Below, in pieces: positions 1 through 9,010 of a DNA stretch of 55,102 bases. Position numbers and translations under genes: made by a program. The notes under the pieces are model-generated. The model was not told the origin of the DNA and did no database searches. It saw only the letters and a list, made by a program, of their open reading frames with translations. Every line of letters starts with the position of its first letter. The stretch's first letter is position 1. Source of the DNA: Trichomonas tenax. Its lineage: Eukaryota; Parabasalia; Trichomonadida; Trichomonadidae. The stretch is from NCBI GenBank assembly GCA_023091735.1, contig JALKBU010000255.1, forward strand, positions 1 through 55,102, read 5' to 3'.

Positions 1-530
1 ATTAACTCTTTACTGTAAGAATTGAACACTCGTTATTTTTGAATTAACGATTTCAATCAAATTTTACGTATACAAGGGAGTAAATAAGTACATTGAATTA
101 TAAATTAACTTAAAACATCAAATTTTACGTATACAAGGGAGTAAATTCAAATCTTTACGCATAAATTGACGTAAAACATCAAATTTTAAACGTAAACACT
201 CAGAAATTATTTTTCGTTATTTTAAGCCATTTCTAAAAATCCTTGTCCAAATTTTTTTACCTGGTAATCTGGTTATCTGGTATAATTAACGATTTCATTT
301 AAAATTTAAATCTTGACACATTCGTTAACTTAAAACATCAAATTTTAAACGTAAACACTCAGAAATTATTTTTCGTTATTTTAAGTCATTTCTAAAAATC
401 CTTGTCAAAAATTTTTTTTTACCTGGTATTACCTGGTAATCTGGTATAATTAACGATTTCAATTAAATTTTAAATCTTGACACATCTGTTAACTTAAAAC
501 ATCAAAAATCTTTTCATAAAATTTAAATTA
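1..530. repeat. Tandem ~160-bp repeats, AT-rich
   Basis: Two adjacent units start with TAAAACATCAAATTTTAAACG at about 172 and 331, and a third unit begins at about 495, giving periods of 159 and 164 bases. Each unit contains the same ACCTGGTAATCTGG stretch and the same TATAATTAACGATTTCA stretch. Before them a shorter unit built on TTTTACGTATACAAGGGAG appears twice (about 61 and 121). No coding potential is visible. The array may run off the left edge of the window. Confidence 0.85.
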
Positions 531-610
531 TTTATTAGCATTTCTTTATTATTTTATGAAAAATTTCATTAACCGTCTCTTTGTAAATTTTAATTATCAT
601 TCATTCTCTC

Positions 611-850
611 TCATATTTTCATATTTTCACATCTTTCATCATTACCTATATATTTATATTTTAATTTGGTCTTTGTGTTTTCATAGTCGTCAGCATTTAA
701 TACCTCACAGTCTTCTTTAAGAAATATATGCTTTATGTACTCAGGATTTATCATTCTATAATATTGTTTACCTTTAAATCTTAAAATATAAACTGGAACT
801 CCGTCTTCAATCACTCTTTCATCTATTTTGTCATTTTTGATATTCGACAT
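611..850 (-). CDS. Small hypothetical protein (79 aa), possibly a mobile-element remnant
   Basis: This is a complete small ORF with an ATG start and a TGACC just upstream of it. The product is highly charged, with no signal peptide or membrane segment, and I do not recognise it. It sits alone between two repeat blocks, with strongly AT-rich codon use unlike the housekeeping genes further right. It could be a degenerate fragment of a selfish element or a real short gene. No domain supports either view. Confidence 0.3.
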   Translation of the reverse strand: MSNIKNDKIDERVIEDGVPVYILRFKGKQYYRMINPEYIKHIFLKEDCEVLNADDYENTKTKLKYKYIGNDERCENMKI

Positions 851-1210
851 TGGTCACTGTTTATGTAAGAATAAACAATAAATAAAATTTAAAATTAACT
901 TGCAGTCTTGTAATATTGAATCGTTTAGTCTGTCGGAAATTAAGCGTTAAATCCTTCAAAAATGGGGTTAATACATCATAAATGATTACATCGATGCATT
1001 TGCAAATTTTGGCAACTAACCCCTATCATATACTACTATCCGTTGGTAAATGAAGATCGATAATAGTCTTCATCATAACATCGCTTGTTTTATAAGCGAT
1101 GTTAATAGTTTCTTTTAGTGTTTCTAATCCTAGCATAATTGAACTAGGATTATAGGCTAATGATCTTTTCTCTTGTTCAATTTGAAAGCTAACAGAGATA
1201 CGTGATTCAT
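851..1210. other. Intergenic, nothing recognised
   Basis: This AT-rich spacer has no usable ORF, no RNA gene I can recognise and no clear promoter motif. Confidence 0.5.
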
Positions 1211-1214
1211 TGAT

Positions 1215-1326
1215 GAAGATCTCTGCTGAGAATTGAGGTAATTGATTGCTGAAGATATCTGCTGAGAATGGAGGTAATTGATTGATTGCTGAAGATCTTT
1301 TCTGAGAATGGAAGTAATTGATTGAG
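1215..1326. repeat. Three imperfect 36-40-bp tandem repeats
   Basis: Three copies of a unit of the form GAAGAT-(A/C)T-CTGAGAAT-(T/G)GA-GGTAATTGATTG start at about 1215, 1251 and 1291. The second copy has an extra ATTG. The array is non-coding. Confidence 0.75.
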
Positions 1327-1473
1327 TGGCTATATTATCTGTTGATTGTAAAGGTCAATGATTTATTAGTGCTTTATCTCTCCTGGTTTTTAAAAGCTGT
1401 TCGTTTACTACATTAAGTATAGCCAATCTGGCACTTTACAAATGTCGGTTTTTCTAGAAAGGTGGAGGCCTCG

Positions 1474-1775
1474 TATAATAAAGAGTAATGAAAAGTGACG
1501 TGTTTACATGGCAAATGTATTTCATTTTGATATGTAAAATTAGTTTATTTATAAAGTATACATTTGCTAATTATTTATAAGTTCTACTAAACTTGTTATA
1601 GCATCTGCAAATCTTGTTAGATAGTCTATTAAGCTTGTTAAAGCGTCTATTAAGCTTGTTAGAGAGTCTATCAAGCTTAATAGAACACCCTTTCTTAAAA
1701 TGGCAAACTTTACATGTCAAAACATATTTATAACTGCCATGTAAACATGTCACTTTTCGTGACACTTTATTATAC
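1474..1775. mobile_element. MITE-like element with ~65-bp terminal inverted repeats
   Basis: The left end (about 1474-1540) and the reverse complement of the right end (about 1708-1775) match over roughly 65 bases, starting with the same TATAATAAAG tip. Both ends carry AAAAGTGAC followed by TTTACATGGCA. The interior (about 1589-1680) has four 21-22-base repeats built on AAGCTTGTTA...GTCTATT. No transposase is encoded, and the short ORF in the interior is repeat-derived. TA at the tips suggests a mariner-type TA target site, which is inference. Read outward, each end contains TTTGCCATGTAAA or a close variant and then GTCACTTTT, the same motifs found upstream of genes here. Confidence 0.7.
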
Positions 1776-2126
1776 CCTACAATTAACATATTTCATATTA
1801 TCCAAATCTCAAATAAAAACAGGGAAGAAAATCCACAATGTCCAACAACTACAAAAATAGCCTTTCCATAGCCAATAAATGCCAGTGAAAAGCTCAAAAT
1901 CCCGATTATATCATTACCGAATTTCTCATCGTGACCTCAATTGTGTAAACAAATTTATCGTCCTCGAAAATCATTGTGTACTTGAATATAGAAAAGCAAA
2001 ATTTTATAAAAACTTTATTTCTTCACAAAAACCTGACTTCATTTTTATATGAGCTGTGCTTCTCATATAGAACAATATTTCGTCAAAAAGTTTTTATTGA
2101 AAAATCTCGAAAATCAAAAAACAAAA

Positions 2127-3497
2127 ATGAGCATTGTAAGACGTACAGCGAGATCTAACATCAATAGTCCCGTCAGTTGCGGTGCTTTCGAGCCTTCGCG
2201 TGAGACTGTGATGAAGGCTGAGGCGTCGAAGCGTTATCTCGAGAATTTCTTTCAGAAGAAAAATGAACAAGTTGAAATTCGAAAAACAGATATCACAAAC
2301 TTAAATAAGGCATTGGACCAACTTGGATTGTCTGATCAAGAAAGAAAGGAGATATTAAATCAATATCATGAAGAAGAAACAAGTTTTACACGTTTACAGC
2401 GCCAGAAACTTCGCCCTGAGAATTTCAATTACATTAAATTAATCGGTAGGGGTGGTTTTGCTGACGTATGGCTTGTAACTGACAAAAATTCACAAATTTA
2501 TGCATTAAAAATCATTCGCAAATCAGATGTTATTCTCAATGATCAAGTTCAATCTGTTATCAATGAGCGCAACATATTATCGAAAGCAAATAACAACTGG
2601 ATTGTAAATTTATATTCATCATTTCAAGATCAAGATCATTTATATCTCCTCTTAGACTTTGTGCAGGGGGGAGACTTAATGAACGCTTTAATTAAGTTAA
2701 ACTCATTCCCATCTGCAGTTTGCAAATTTTTCGCTGGAGAAATTGCTTTAGCACTTCATTACGTTCATCAATTAGGTTATGTACACTCAGATGTCAAGCC
2801 TGATAATATTTTGATTAATAACGATGGACATATTAAATTAACAGATTTTGGTATAGCATCTTCTTACAACAAAGCAGATAATGATTATGAGCAGCTTATT
2901 GACAACTACCAAGACTTATTTATTGAAAATACAAGCATCGTTTCGACAGCAAACAACAGACGTCATCGTCAAAGAAATTCTATTGTAGGAACAATCGATT
3001 ATGTCGCCCCCGAGGTTATTATGGGCGAAAAGACATCGGAAAAGAGTGACTGGTGGTCATTCGGTATTATTCTATATGAGATGTTTTATGGATTCACTCC
3101 ATTCGCTTGTGAATCAAAGCAAGAAACAGCAATGAGAATCATACACTGGAGAAAGTCATTGAGGATTCCAGCTAATCAGAGAATTCCAACAGTAGCATTA
3201 GACTTAATTAGAAAATTGTTATGCGACAAAGAGGATAGAATCGGTTTCGATGAGATCATTGCTCATCCATTCTTCAAGGGATATGACTTCAATAACTATA
3301 TGGCAAATGAACCACCAATGAGACCGCAAAACACAGATCCTCTCGATACACAGCATTTCGACGAGTATGAGGTGACGCCAGATGAGCTTAGAGCTTCTTC
3401 TTGCTTGTCACAACTTGCTTCGTTTGCGTTTCTTGGCTTTTCTTACAAAGCAAAGCCGCATTCTCATGCTCTCGCCAAAGTTGGCTTATATAACTAG
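2127..3497 (+). CDS. NDR/LATS-type AGC serine/threonine kinase
   Basis: This is a 456-residue protein kinase of the NDR group. The N-terminus has the helical stretch expected to bind MOB co-activators (EASKRYLENFF, about residues 30-45). The kinase domain follows: glycine loop GRGGFADV, lysine in YALKII, catalytic loop HSDVKPDN, DFG, then the basic insert before the activation segment (NSIVGT...APEV) typical of NDR kinases. The C-terminal hydrophobic motif is FLGFSYK, matching the NDR FxxFTYK pattern. NDR kinases act with MOB proteins in morphogenesis, cytokinesis and the cell cycle. The usual HRD arginine is serine, an odd change. The frame is open to an upstream ATG at 2049, but the ATG at 2127 gives a cleaner N-terminus and follows an A-rich leader. 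Confidence 0.9.
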   Translation: MSIVRRTARSNINSPVSCGAFEPSRETVMKAEASKRYLENFFQKKNEQVEIRKTDITNLNKALDQLGLSDQERKEILNQYHEEETSFTRLQRQKLRPENFNYIKLIGRGGFADVWLVTDKNSQIYALKIIRKSDVILNDQVQSVINERNILSKANNNWIVNLYSSFQDQDHLYLLLDFVQGGDLMNALIKLNSFPSAVCKFFAGEIALALHYVHQLGYVHSDVKPDNILINNDGHIKLTDFGIASSYNKADNDYEQLIDNYQDLFIENTSIVSTANNRRHRQRNSIVGTIDYVAPEVIMGEKTSEKSDWWSFGIILYEMFYGFTPFACESKQETAMRIIHWRKSLRIPANQRIPTVALDLIRKLLCDKEDRIGFDEIIAHPFFKGYDFNNYMANEPPMRPQNTDPLDTQHFDEYEVTPDELRASSCLSQLASFAFLGFSYKAKPHSHALAKVGLYN

Positions 3498-4766
3498 AAT
3501 ATTATGTTATATTTTATGTTTGGTATTGTATATTAAATATGTTTTTTGTGTTTTACTTTCTATAAATTTCATATTTTTTTAAATGTAATGAGAATCATAG
3601 CTGTTCATGTTATAGAATAGAAATCCTATTGATGCTCAATACAATTTACAAGTTATGGAACTCCAGAACGATCAGTGCAGTGATCATTCGAAAATTTTTG
3701 TAATTGCTCTGTTTTATATGAACAGAACGCATATGCTCCTTTACTATATTCAATTCATCACATAGATAAGCTTCCAAATCGTTAATAAAAAATGCTCAAT
3801 TGGAAAATTTTTGATTCGGATGATTTCCATTTGCCTATGTCATTTGCATCACAAATTTAGACCATTCTATATATGGAAAATATCCGAAACAAAATTTTGA
3901 ATTTTTGAAAAAATATAAAGGAAATCTGATCAAAATCTGATGAAAAAATGAATATCTGTGTTTTTTTATGAATAAATTAAGACGTAATTTGATCAGAAAT
4001 CCAAAATTAATTTAGCAAAAATATAGAAAATAAGATCACCCAAATTCATTATAAATATTTATTGAAAACGAAAATTTATAAACATTGTCTCATTTCAAAA
4101 AGCTCAAAACAAAATATATATATATTTTGGAGAATTGAAAATCTCAAAACCAAAGAAATCCCTTTTAGGAAATATAGATTTGTGTGTTTTTATAACTAAT
4201 GAGAATATAGAAACATTCTCAAAACAATAATATTAAAATTGACAACAACAATATATTGTTGATCAACCTTTTTGCTTTTAAGGAATAGTAGCCATTGAAA
4301 AGTTGTGAATAGGTAGCACATAGAATGCAGATAAATGCAAAAATTAAATATTCACTAGTCAAAATATCAAAACCATTCCATTTCCTTCATGTGCATATAA
4401 ATATGTCAGAAATGATGATTAGTCATAATATAGACATGAATTGATAGCAAATATATTTTTTTGTGAAATCCAAAATATCACAATCAAATCTGTTCCGTCC
4501 CACCACAGCCAAAATATGACAATCTAAGACTATCCATCACGTAAATATTCACTCAATCTGGAACAATTATCACCGAAATTGATGAAATTCTAATTCGCGG
4601 TAAAAATAACTCAAAATTTGTGATTCATGGTATACACAGATATCGCATTTGCAGTAAAAAAGACTTTTCGCGTTTATCGCTGAATCTTCGCTAAAAGTCT
4701 ACAAAATCTTTGTAAATAGAAAGGAAGCCCCAAGAAAATGCTATATTTGTTAAATTTGTGATCATT
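3498..4766. other. Intergenic, AT-rich
   Basis: About 1.3 kb without a plausible gene between the NDR kinase and the ENTH gene. It contains poly-A and poly-T runs and short A-rich repeats (3840-4150), but no hairpin or coding remnant that I can support. Confidence 0.5.
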
Positions 4767-4774
4767 TCACTTTT
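4767..4774 (+). promoter_or_regulatory. Candidate initiator TCACTTTT, 23 bases before ATG
   Basis: TCACTTTT in the sense orientation ends 23 bases before the ATG at 4798 and fits the Trichomonas initiator (TCA, pyrimidine, T, A/T). The A-rich leader to the ATG is short, as is usual in trichomonads. Confidence 0.55.
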
Positions 4775-4797
4775 ACGGTTAGAATCAAAAAAAAAAA

Positions 4798-6165
4798 ATG
4801 TTCACGTGCGGACGTCTTGTTGACCAAGCCACACAGGAGAACGATCTTCCTGCACCAGGCGCTGTCCTCGCAGAGTCCGTCCAACTCTGCCGCAAGGACG
4901 CAAACAACGTCAACCGAATTGTCACTAAAACAATGGAAAAGCTTCAAAAACCAAGCGTTATGATCCGTCTGAAAGCACTTCGCTATCTTCTTCACCTCAC
5001 ACAAAACGGCCCACCAAGTGTACAAAACGAATTGAGACTTTACAGCGCGCAAATTTCTCAATGCATGAGCTGGCGCGGACTTCCACACCCAACACGCCAG
5101 TGGGAGCCGTACCAGGAAATGAACGATGTCGCCCAATCCCTTCTCGACCTCGTTTTCGCGGCCCCGGCGCAGCCGACAATCACGGCTGCTGTTCAGCTCC
5201 CACCACAGGGTGGATCTGCCGCTGTTTACAGAAACGCCAACATCTCCTACATGGAGTCCTACTCTTCTAACTACGTCTACAATCAATCTGCTTCTCTCGA
5301 GCCAAGGAACTTCGGACCACAGAAGGATGTCGGACAGGAGATTCTTGGTTTCTTCAAGAAGACATTCAAGATCGAAGACAAACCACAGCAGCCATACGGC
5401 TCGACATACGGATCTGTTTCCAACACAGGAAGTTACCAGCCAGGAATGGTCTCTGTCGCACCACAGTACAGACCACCACCAGCCAATCCAATGCCAGGCC
5501 AGTATCAGCAGCCAGATTACAACCAGCCACCACCAATGCAGCAGCCACAGCCAACATACGCACCACCGACAAGAGGACAGTTCCAGAACCTTCAGCAGGA
5601 CCCAACATGGGCAAACAAGAAGGTCCTCGACGCTCCTCAGGCAAAACAGACTTCATCTTCAAACTCTGCTGCCGCTAAGCTCCTCAAAGTCACAGGAAAC
5701 CGTGCTCTCCCAACAAACGGCGAGCTTACAGCCTTCAGAAATGCTATCGAGGCTGACCACATTGACGAGCTCGTTGCTGGCCTTGATAACCAGGACTGGA
5801 AGGTCAGAGTCCGTGCTATCGCTGGTCTAGACATTGCTGGTGAGAAGTTCACATACGGCGCTGTTTCGAATGTTAAGGATAAAGTCTCTAAGCTCTTGGC
5901 AGCTCCACAGGCATCCCTCAAGGGCGCCGCAAGCAAGTTCTATGCCAAGATCAAGGATGTAGAGTATACAGGTATTCCAGAGGCACCATCTGCCTTCGAC
6001 TTTGGTGCTGCTGAAGGAGAGGCTCAGGCCATTGTAGCGCAGGATGAGGTCATCGACTTCGGCGCTGGTGGCGAAGAACAGAAGGAGGAGAAAGCTGAAG
6101 AACAGAAGGAGGAGAAAGCTGAGGAACAGAAGGAGGAAAACGCTGAGGAAGAGAAGGCCGAGTAA
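4798..6165 (+). CDS. ENTH-domain protein, tepsin/epsin-like clathrin adaptor accessory
   Basis: This 455-residue protein opens with an ENTH/VHS-type helical domain (about residues 1-125). Its order of signatures (LPAPGAVLAE, VMIRLKALRYLLHL, GLPHPTRQWEPYQEM) follows the tepsin branch of the ENTH family. A proline/glutamine-rich linker (about 190-270) and a second helical VHS-like region (about 300-385) follow, as in tepsin. The end is an acidic tail of four near-identical EEQKEEKA units. Tepsin associates with AP-4 coats on trans-Golgi vesicles; a general epsin-like role cannot be excluded. The gene is noticeably richer in G and C at third positions than its neighbours, suggesting high expression. 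It stands alone with long spacers on both sides. Confidence 0.8.
   Translation: MFTCGRLVDQATQENDLPAPGAVLAESVQLCRKDANNVNRIVTKTMEKLQKPSVMIRLKALRYLLHLTQNGPPSVQNELRLYSAQISQCMSWRGLPHPTRQWEPYQEMNDVAQSLLDLVFAAPAQPTITAAVQLPPQGGSAAVYRNANISYMESYSSNYVYNQSASLEPRNFGPQKDVGQEILGFFKKTFKIEDKPQQPYGSTYGSVSNTGSYQPGMVSVAPQYRPPPANPMPGQYQQPDYNQPPPMQQPQPTYAPPTRGQFQNLQQDPTWANKKVLDAPQAKQTSSSNSAAAKLLKVTGNRALPTNGELTAFRNAIEADHIDELVAGLDNQDWKVRVRAIAGLDIAGEKFTYGAVSNVKDKVSKLLAAPQASLKGAASKFYAKIKDVEYTGIPEAPSAFDFGAAEGEAQAIVAQDEVIDFGAGGEEQKEEKAEEQKEEKAEEQKEENAEEEKAE
6074..6160 (+). repeat. 24-bp in-frame tandem repeats (acidic tail)
   Basis: The unit GAAGAACAGAAGGAGGAGAAAGCT occurs two and a half to three times, with a decayed further copy. 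It encodes the EEQKEEKA units at the end of the ENTH protein. Confidence 0.85.
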
Positions 6166-6562
6166 CACCTGATGCGGCGACATTCTTCAATATCAAACTA
6201 TCCGACACTGGAATATACCTTTAAAAATAAATGATCATTCTTTTATTACTAAATTTCCAAATTTCATTTCTTATATCTTCATCAATCTATCCTCTTCTAG
6301 ACTTTAGCAATCTTTTTTCATTCATTTAGATAATATTTTATATCACGAATCTCAAGCGATGCTTTTTTTACAAAAAATAAAATTTATATTATCATAAAAT
6401 AATTGGTCTTTTAACATTTTGATTATATATTTATTTTTTCAATCTATTTTATAGTTAAACCATAGATTTTTTAAAGGAAATAACTTATTATTCAGATAGA
6501 CAATCAATAAAAATAAGTTATATATATAAATTTCTTGTTCTAAAATTTATTTAATTTTTTAG
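6166..6562. other. Intergenic, AT-rich
   Basis: A short T-rich spacer between two genes on the same strand. No gene or structured RNA is recognised. The leader just before 6563 is T-rich and ends in TTTTAG. Confidence 0.5.
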
Positions 6563-7462
6563 ATGAACGAAATAAATCTCAACTTTTGTTACGATGGCGA
6601 AGATTTCACCGTAAATGTTGACAAGAACACGTTATCGGGATGTTCCTGGCAACCAATTGAAGGTTCTCCATCCTTCGTTGTCGTTTTCGTTCACGATTTT
6701 GGATCTTTTGTTACTCAAAATCACGATATTTTTGATGTTATAACAGCCAACAAAGGTGCAGTATACGCATGCGATCACCTTGGACATGGAAGATCACCTG
6801 GTCCTCGTCTTGGCTGCAAGATACACGATATCATCAAAGAAATCAGCTCTGTAATCAGTTATGCTTCATCACAGCATTCAAATACTAATATATATTTATA
6901 TGGACAAGGTGGAGGAGCTCTTTCCATTCTAAAATTTTTGATTGAAAAAGCATTTAATTACGAAATCGTCGCTGGTGTCCTCCTTGAGTCTCCTTGGCTC
7001 TCTTCATGGGTACAGAACAAAGTAGGGCTCACAAAAACATGTTTTTATCAATTGATGAATTTATTTTTCCCGTTAACGATCTTTGACACAGGCTTCACGC
7101 CATACACTGAGGACACTTATCCAGAATTCATTGAATTATCTGAATGTTGTCCTTTATATTTCCCATATATGACACCACAATTGTATCTTTCCACAATGAA
7201 GACTATAACAAGTGTGAGAAACAAAATAGATAAGATTCCACCAAACATTCACATTATGATGTGCGTCGGAAGTGGAGATACAGTTTATGAACCTGAGGAA
7301 TTGATCGATATAATGAAATATTTACTCGCTAATCTAAAGCTGTTCGATGGAAGAGTTTATAGCTGCGGACATTTGCTCTCTAAAGAGAAAGAAAGAGCAA
7401 ACTTTTTGGAAAATGCTATGGAATTCTTCGCAACAACCAAAAAGAAACGTCCTACCCAATAA
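6563..7462 (+). CDS. Alpha/beta-hydrolase (monoacylglycerol lipase-like), probably inactive
   Basis: This 299-residue protein has the fold signatures of the S33/monoglyceride-lipase group: an oxyanion segment VVFVHDFGS (about residue 45), CDHLGHGRS (about 72-80), and the acid and histidine of the triad as GSGD239 and CGH270. The nucleophile elbow should read GxSxG but reads G114-Q-G-G-G118, so the serine is replaced by glycine at 116. Family members hydrolyse acylglycerols or lysolipids; this one is predicted not to, although it could still bind ligands. There is no signal peptide, so it is probably cytosolic. It is convergent with the Rab gene, 147 bases apart. The TAA stop runs into TAAAG, a trichomonad-type polyadenylation context. 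Confidence 0.8.
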   Translation: MNEINLNFCYDGEDFTVNVDKNTLSGCSWQPIEGSPSFVVVFVHDFGSFVTQNHDIFDVITANKGAVYACDHLGHGRSPGPRLGCKIHDIIKEISSVISYASSQHSNTNIYLYGQGGGALSILKFLIEKAFNYEIVAGVLLESPWLSSWVQNKVGLTKTCFYQLMNLFFPLTIFDTGFTPYTEDTYPEFIELSECCPLYFPYMTPQLYLSTMKTITSVRNKIDKIPPNIHIMMCVGSGDTVYEPEELIDIMKYLLANLKLFDGRVYSCGHLLSKEKERANFLENAMEFFATTKKKRPTQ

Positions 7463-7609
7463 AGTTTATGTTGTTTTGTATAAAATCTTAATATGGTTAC
7501 TTTTACAAAATATGAAATTGTATTTTTTGTGATTTCAACTAAAACAGCTATGAGAAGAATTAAGATCGAAAATAATACAGATTTAAAAGAATAAATAACA
7601 GTTATAATA

Positions 7610-8200
7610 TTAACAACATGAAGATTCTTCTTTCTTTGGTTGTGCAGGCTTAAGAGACTGTTGCACTACCTCCAACTTTGTGATGTCAGTGCGTTCAATG
7701 ATTCTTGTCGCAATAAGTTCGAATAACTCGAAAATGTTTGCATTTGTTTTTGCAGATGTTGACATGAATTCATAACCGTACTGCTGTGCAAAGTTAAGAG
7801 CCTGCTGCTGAAGCTTTTCGCAAACAATATCACATTTATTGTACACAATAACAGAAACTTTCGTCTCTGGCTGCGTCGCCATGACTACGTCCCTCCAGTC
7901 ACCCAGTCTCTGTACGCTTTCCGGACTGTCAGCTGAGCAAACATATATCACCGCTAAACTTCCTCGCAAATACATCGGAATAATACTTCTAAAGCGTTCC
8001 TGACCTGCAGTATCCCACACGTGGAGTGCGAGTTTCTTCCCTTCTACTTCAACTATTTTCGTGATGTAACATGCACCAATTGTAGGCGTTCCAAGTTCAT
8101 CGTACTGATCTTTTACGAGTCTGTATATGATGCTCGTTTTTCCGACAGAGCTTTCTCCCATCATAATAACTTTTGCAGGCGGAATATTCGCATCAGTCAT
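7610..8200 (-). CDS. Rab-family small GTPase
   Basis: This 196-residue Ras-superfamily protein has all G boxes: GESSVGKTS (P-loop), TPTIGACY (switch I), WDTAGQERF (G3, Rab-specific), NKCD (G4) and TSAK (G5). It ends in CC, a Rab-type geranylgeranylation site. Switch I resembles the Rab5/Rab21 endocytic group more than the secretory Rab1/Rab8 group, but the subfamily is not certain. It should cycle between cytosol and membranes to direct vesicle traffic. The chosen start (MTDANIPP) places the P-loop at the usual distance; an in-frame upstream extension has no Rab similarity. GACTTTTCC just upstream is a near-match to the GTCACTTTT motif. Confidence 0.93.
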   Translation of the reverse strand: MTDANIPPAKVIMMGESSVGKTSIIYRLVKDQYDELGTPTIGACYITKIVEVEGKKLALHVWDTAGQERFRSIIPMYLRGSLAVIYVCSADSPESVQRLGDWRDVVMATQPETKVSVIVYNKCDIVCEKLQQQALNFAQQYGYEFMSTSAKTNANIFELFELIATRIIERTDITKLEVVQQSLKPAQPKKEESSCC

Positions 8201-8974
8201 TATTATTCTGACTTTTCCGGATCTACAAATTGTCAAATTGACAATATTTCAATACGTTATTTGACAAATCAAATTCCAAAATAAATCTTCTAAACGCGAA
8301 ACCTTTCTTAACTCCATAAGCACGCATTGCGAAGTTATCCACATGGATAGCATAACACTTAGCATTTTGACATCATTTGTGATGAAATTGACATTTTGTG
8401 TTTCATTTTCACTATTCAGACTTTGATATTAGAACTCATGATAAAGGAGCAATAACAAAGAGTTTTTATTACATCAAAATATATATTTATACAATGTATC
8501 ATCTTTTCGATTTTGTGTTAATCAATCTTATTTAGTTATAAATCATTGCTGAAAAACATTTCTTCAGTTGTTGATGTGATGTATCCATTTACGCTTGCGC
8601 AGTGCCGCGTTAGAGGATTTTCAAAAGTAAATGATGTTATAGTTCTCTTTATTTCATCATTGATATTTTAATTTAGAAAAAGTTTCACGAAAATCAAAAG
8701 CAATATCCATGCATTTCTTTTGATAAATGTCGGGGCTTTAAGCCATCAATCATCTATTTGTGAATTTGTTCATTGTCTCTATAGACATATTAACAATTGT
8801 TGGATGTTTACTACAGAATACATTTCGAGATGAGAGGATTTAAGAAAAATCTAATCTCGAAATCGGCAACCAATTGCTGCTCTGAAAATAGTAAATGTAA
8901 TCATGTTTTAGTAAGAATTTGATTCATTTTGAGATTTGGCAAATAAATATTTACTTGACAAAATGTAAGTATTA
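8201..8974. other. Divergent intergenic region between Rab and CS-Sel1 genes
   Basis: This stretch holds the divergent promoters. Near the right end lie TTACTTGACAAA (about 8951) and TTTGCCATGTAAA (8975-8987). No other gene or RNA is seen. Confidence 0.5.
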
Positions 8975-8987
8975 TTTGCCATGTAAA
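8975..8987 (+). promoter_or_regulatory. TTTGCCATGTAAA upstream motif
   Basis: A copy of the recurrent TTTACATGRCAAA element (here in reverse orientation), 23 bases before the ATG at 9011. A weaker copy, TTACTTGACAAA, lies at 8951-8962. Confidence 0.5.
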
Positions 8988-9010
8988 ATGTAATTTGTTA
9001 TTTATTTTCA

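Noticed and set aside
1571..1789. Minus-strand ORF with KLNRLSNK repeats
   Set aside because: It is produced by the 21-22-base repeats inside the MITE-like element.
4762..5286. Minus-strand ORF opposite the ENTH gene
   Set aside because: It is antisense to strongly conserved coding sequence; the composition is that of a shadow.
5126..5830. Long plus-strand ORF overlapping the ENTH gene
   Set aside because: It is a frame shadow of a GC-richer gene, rich in Ser, His, Arg and Gln from the proline/glutamine linker, with no domain.
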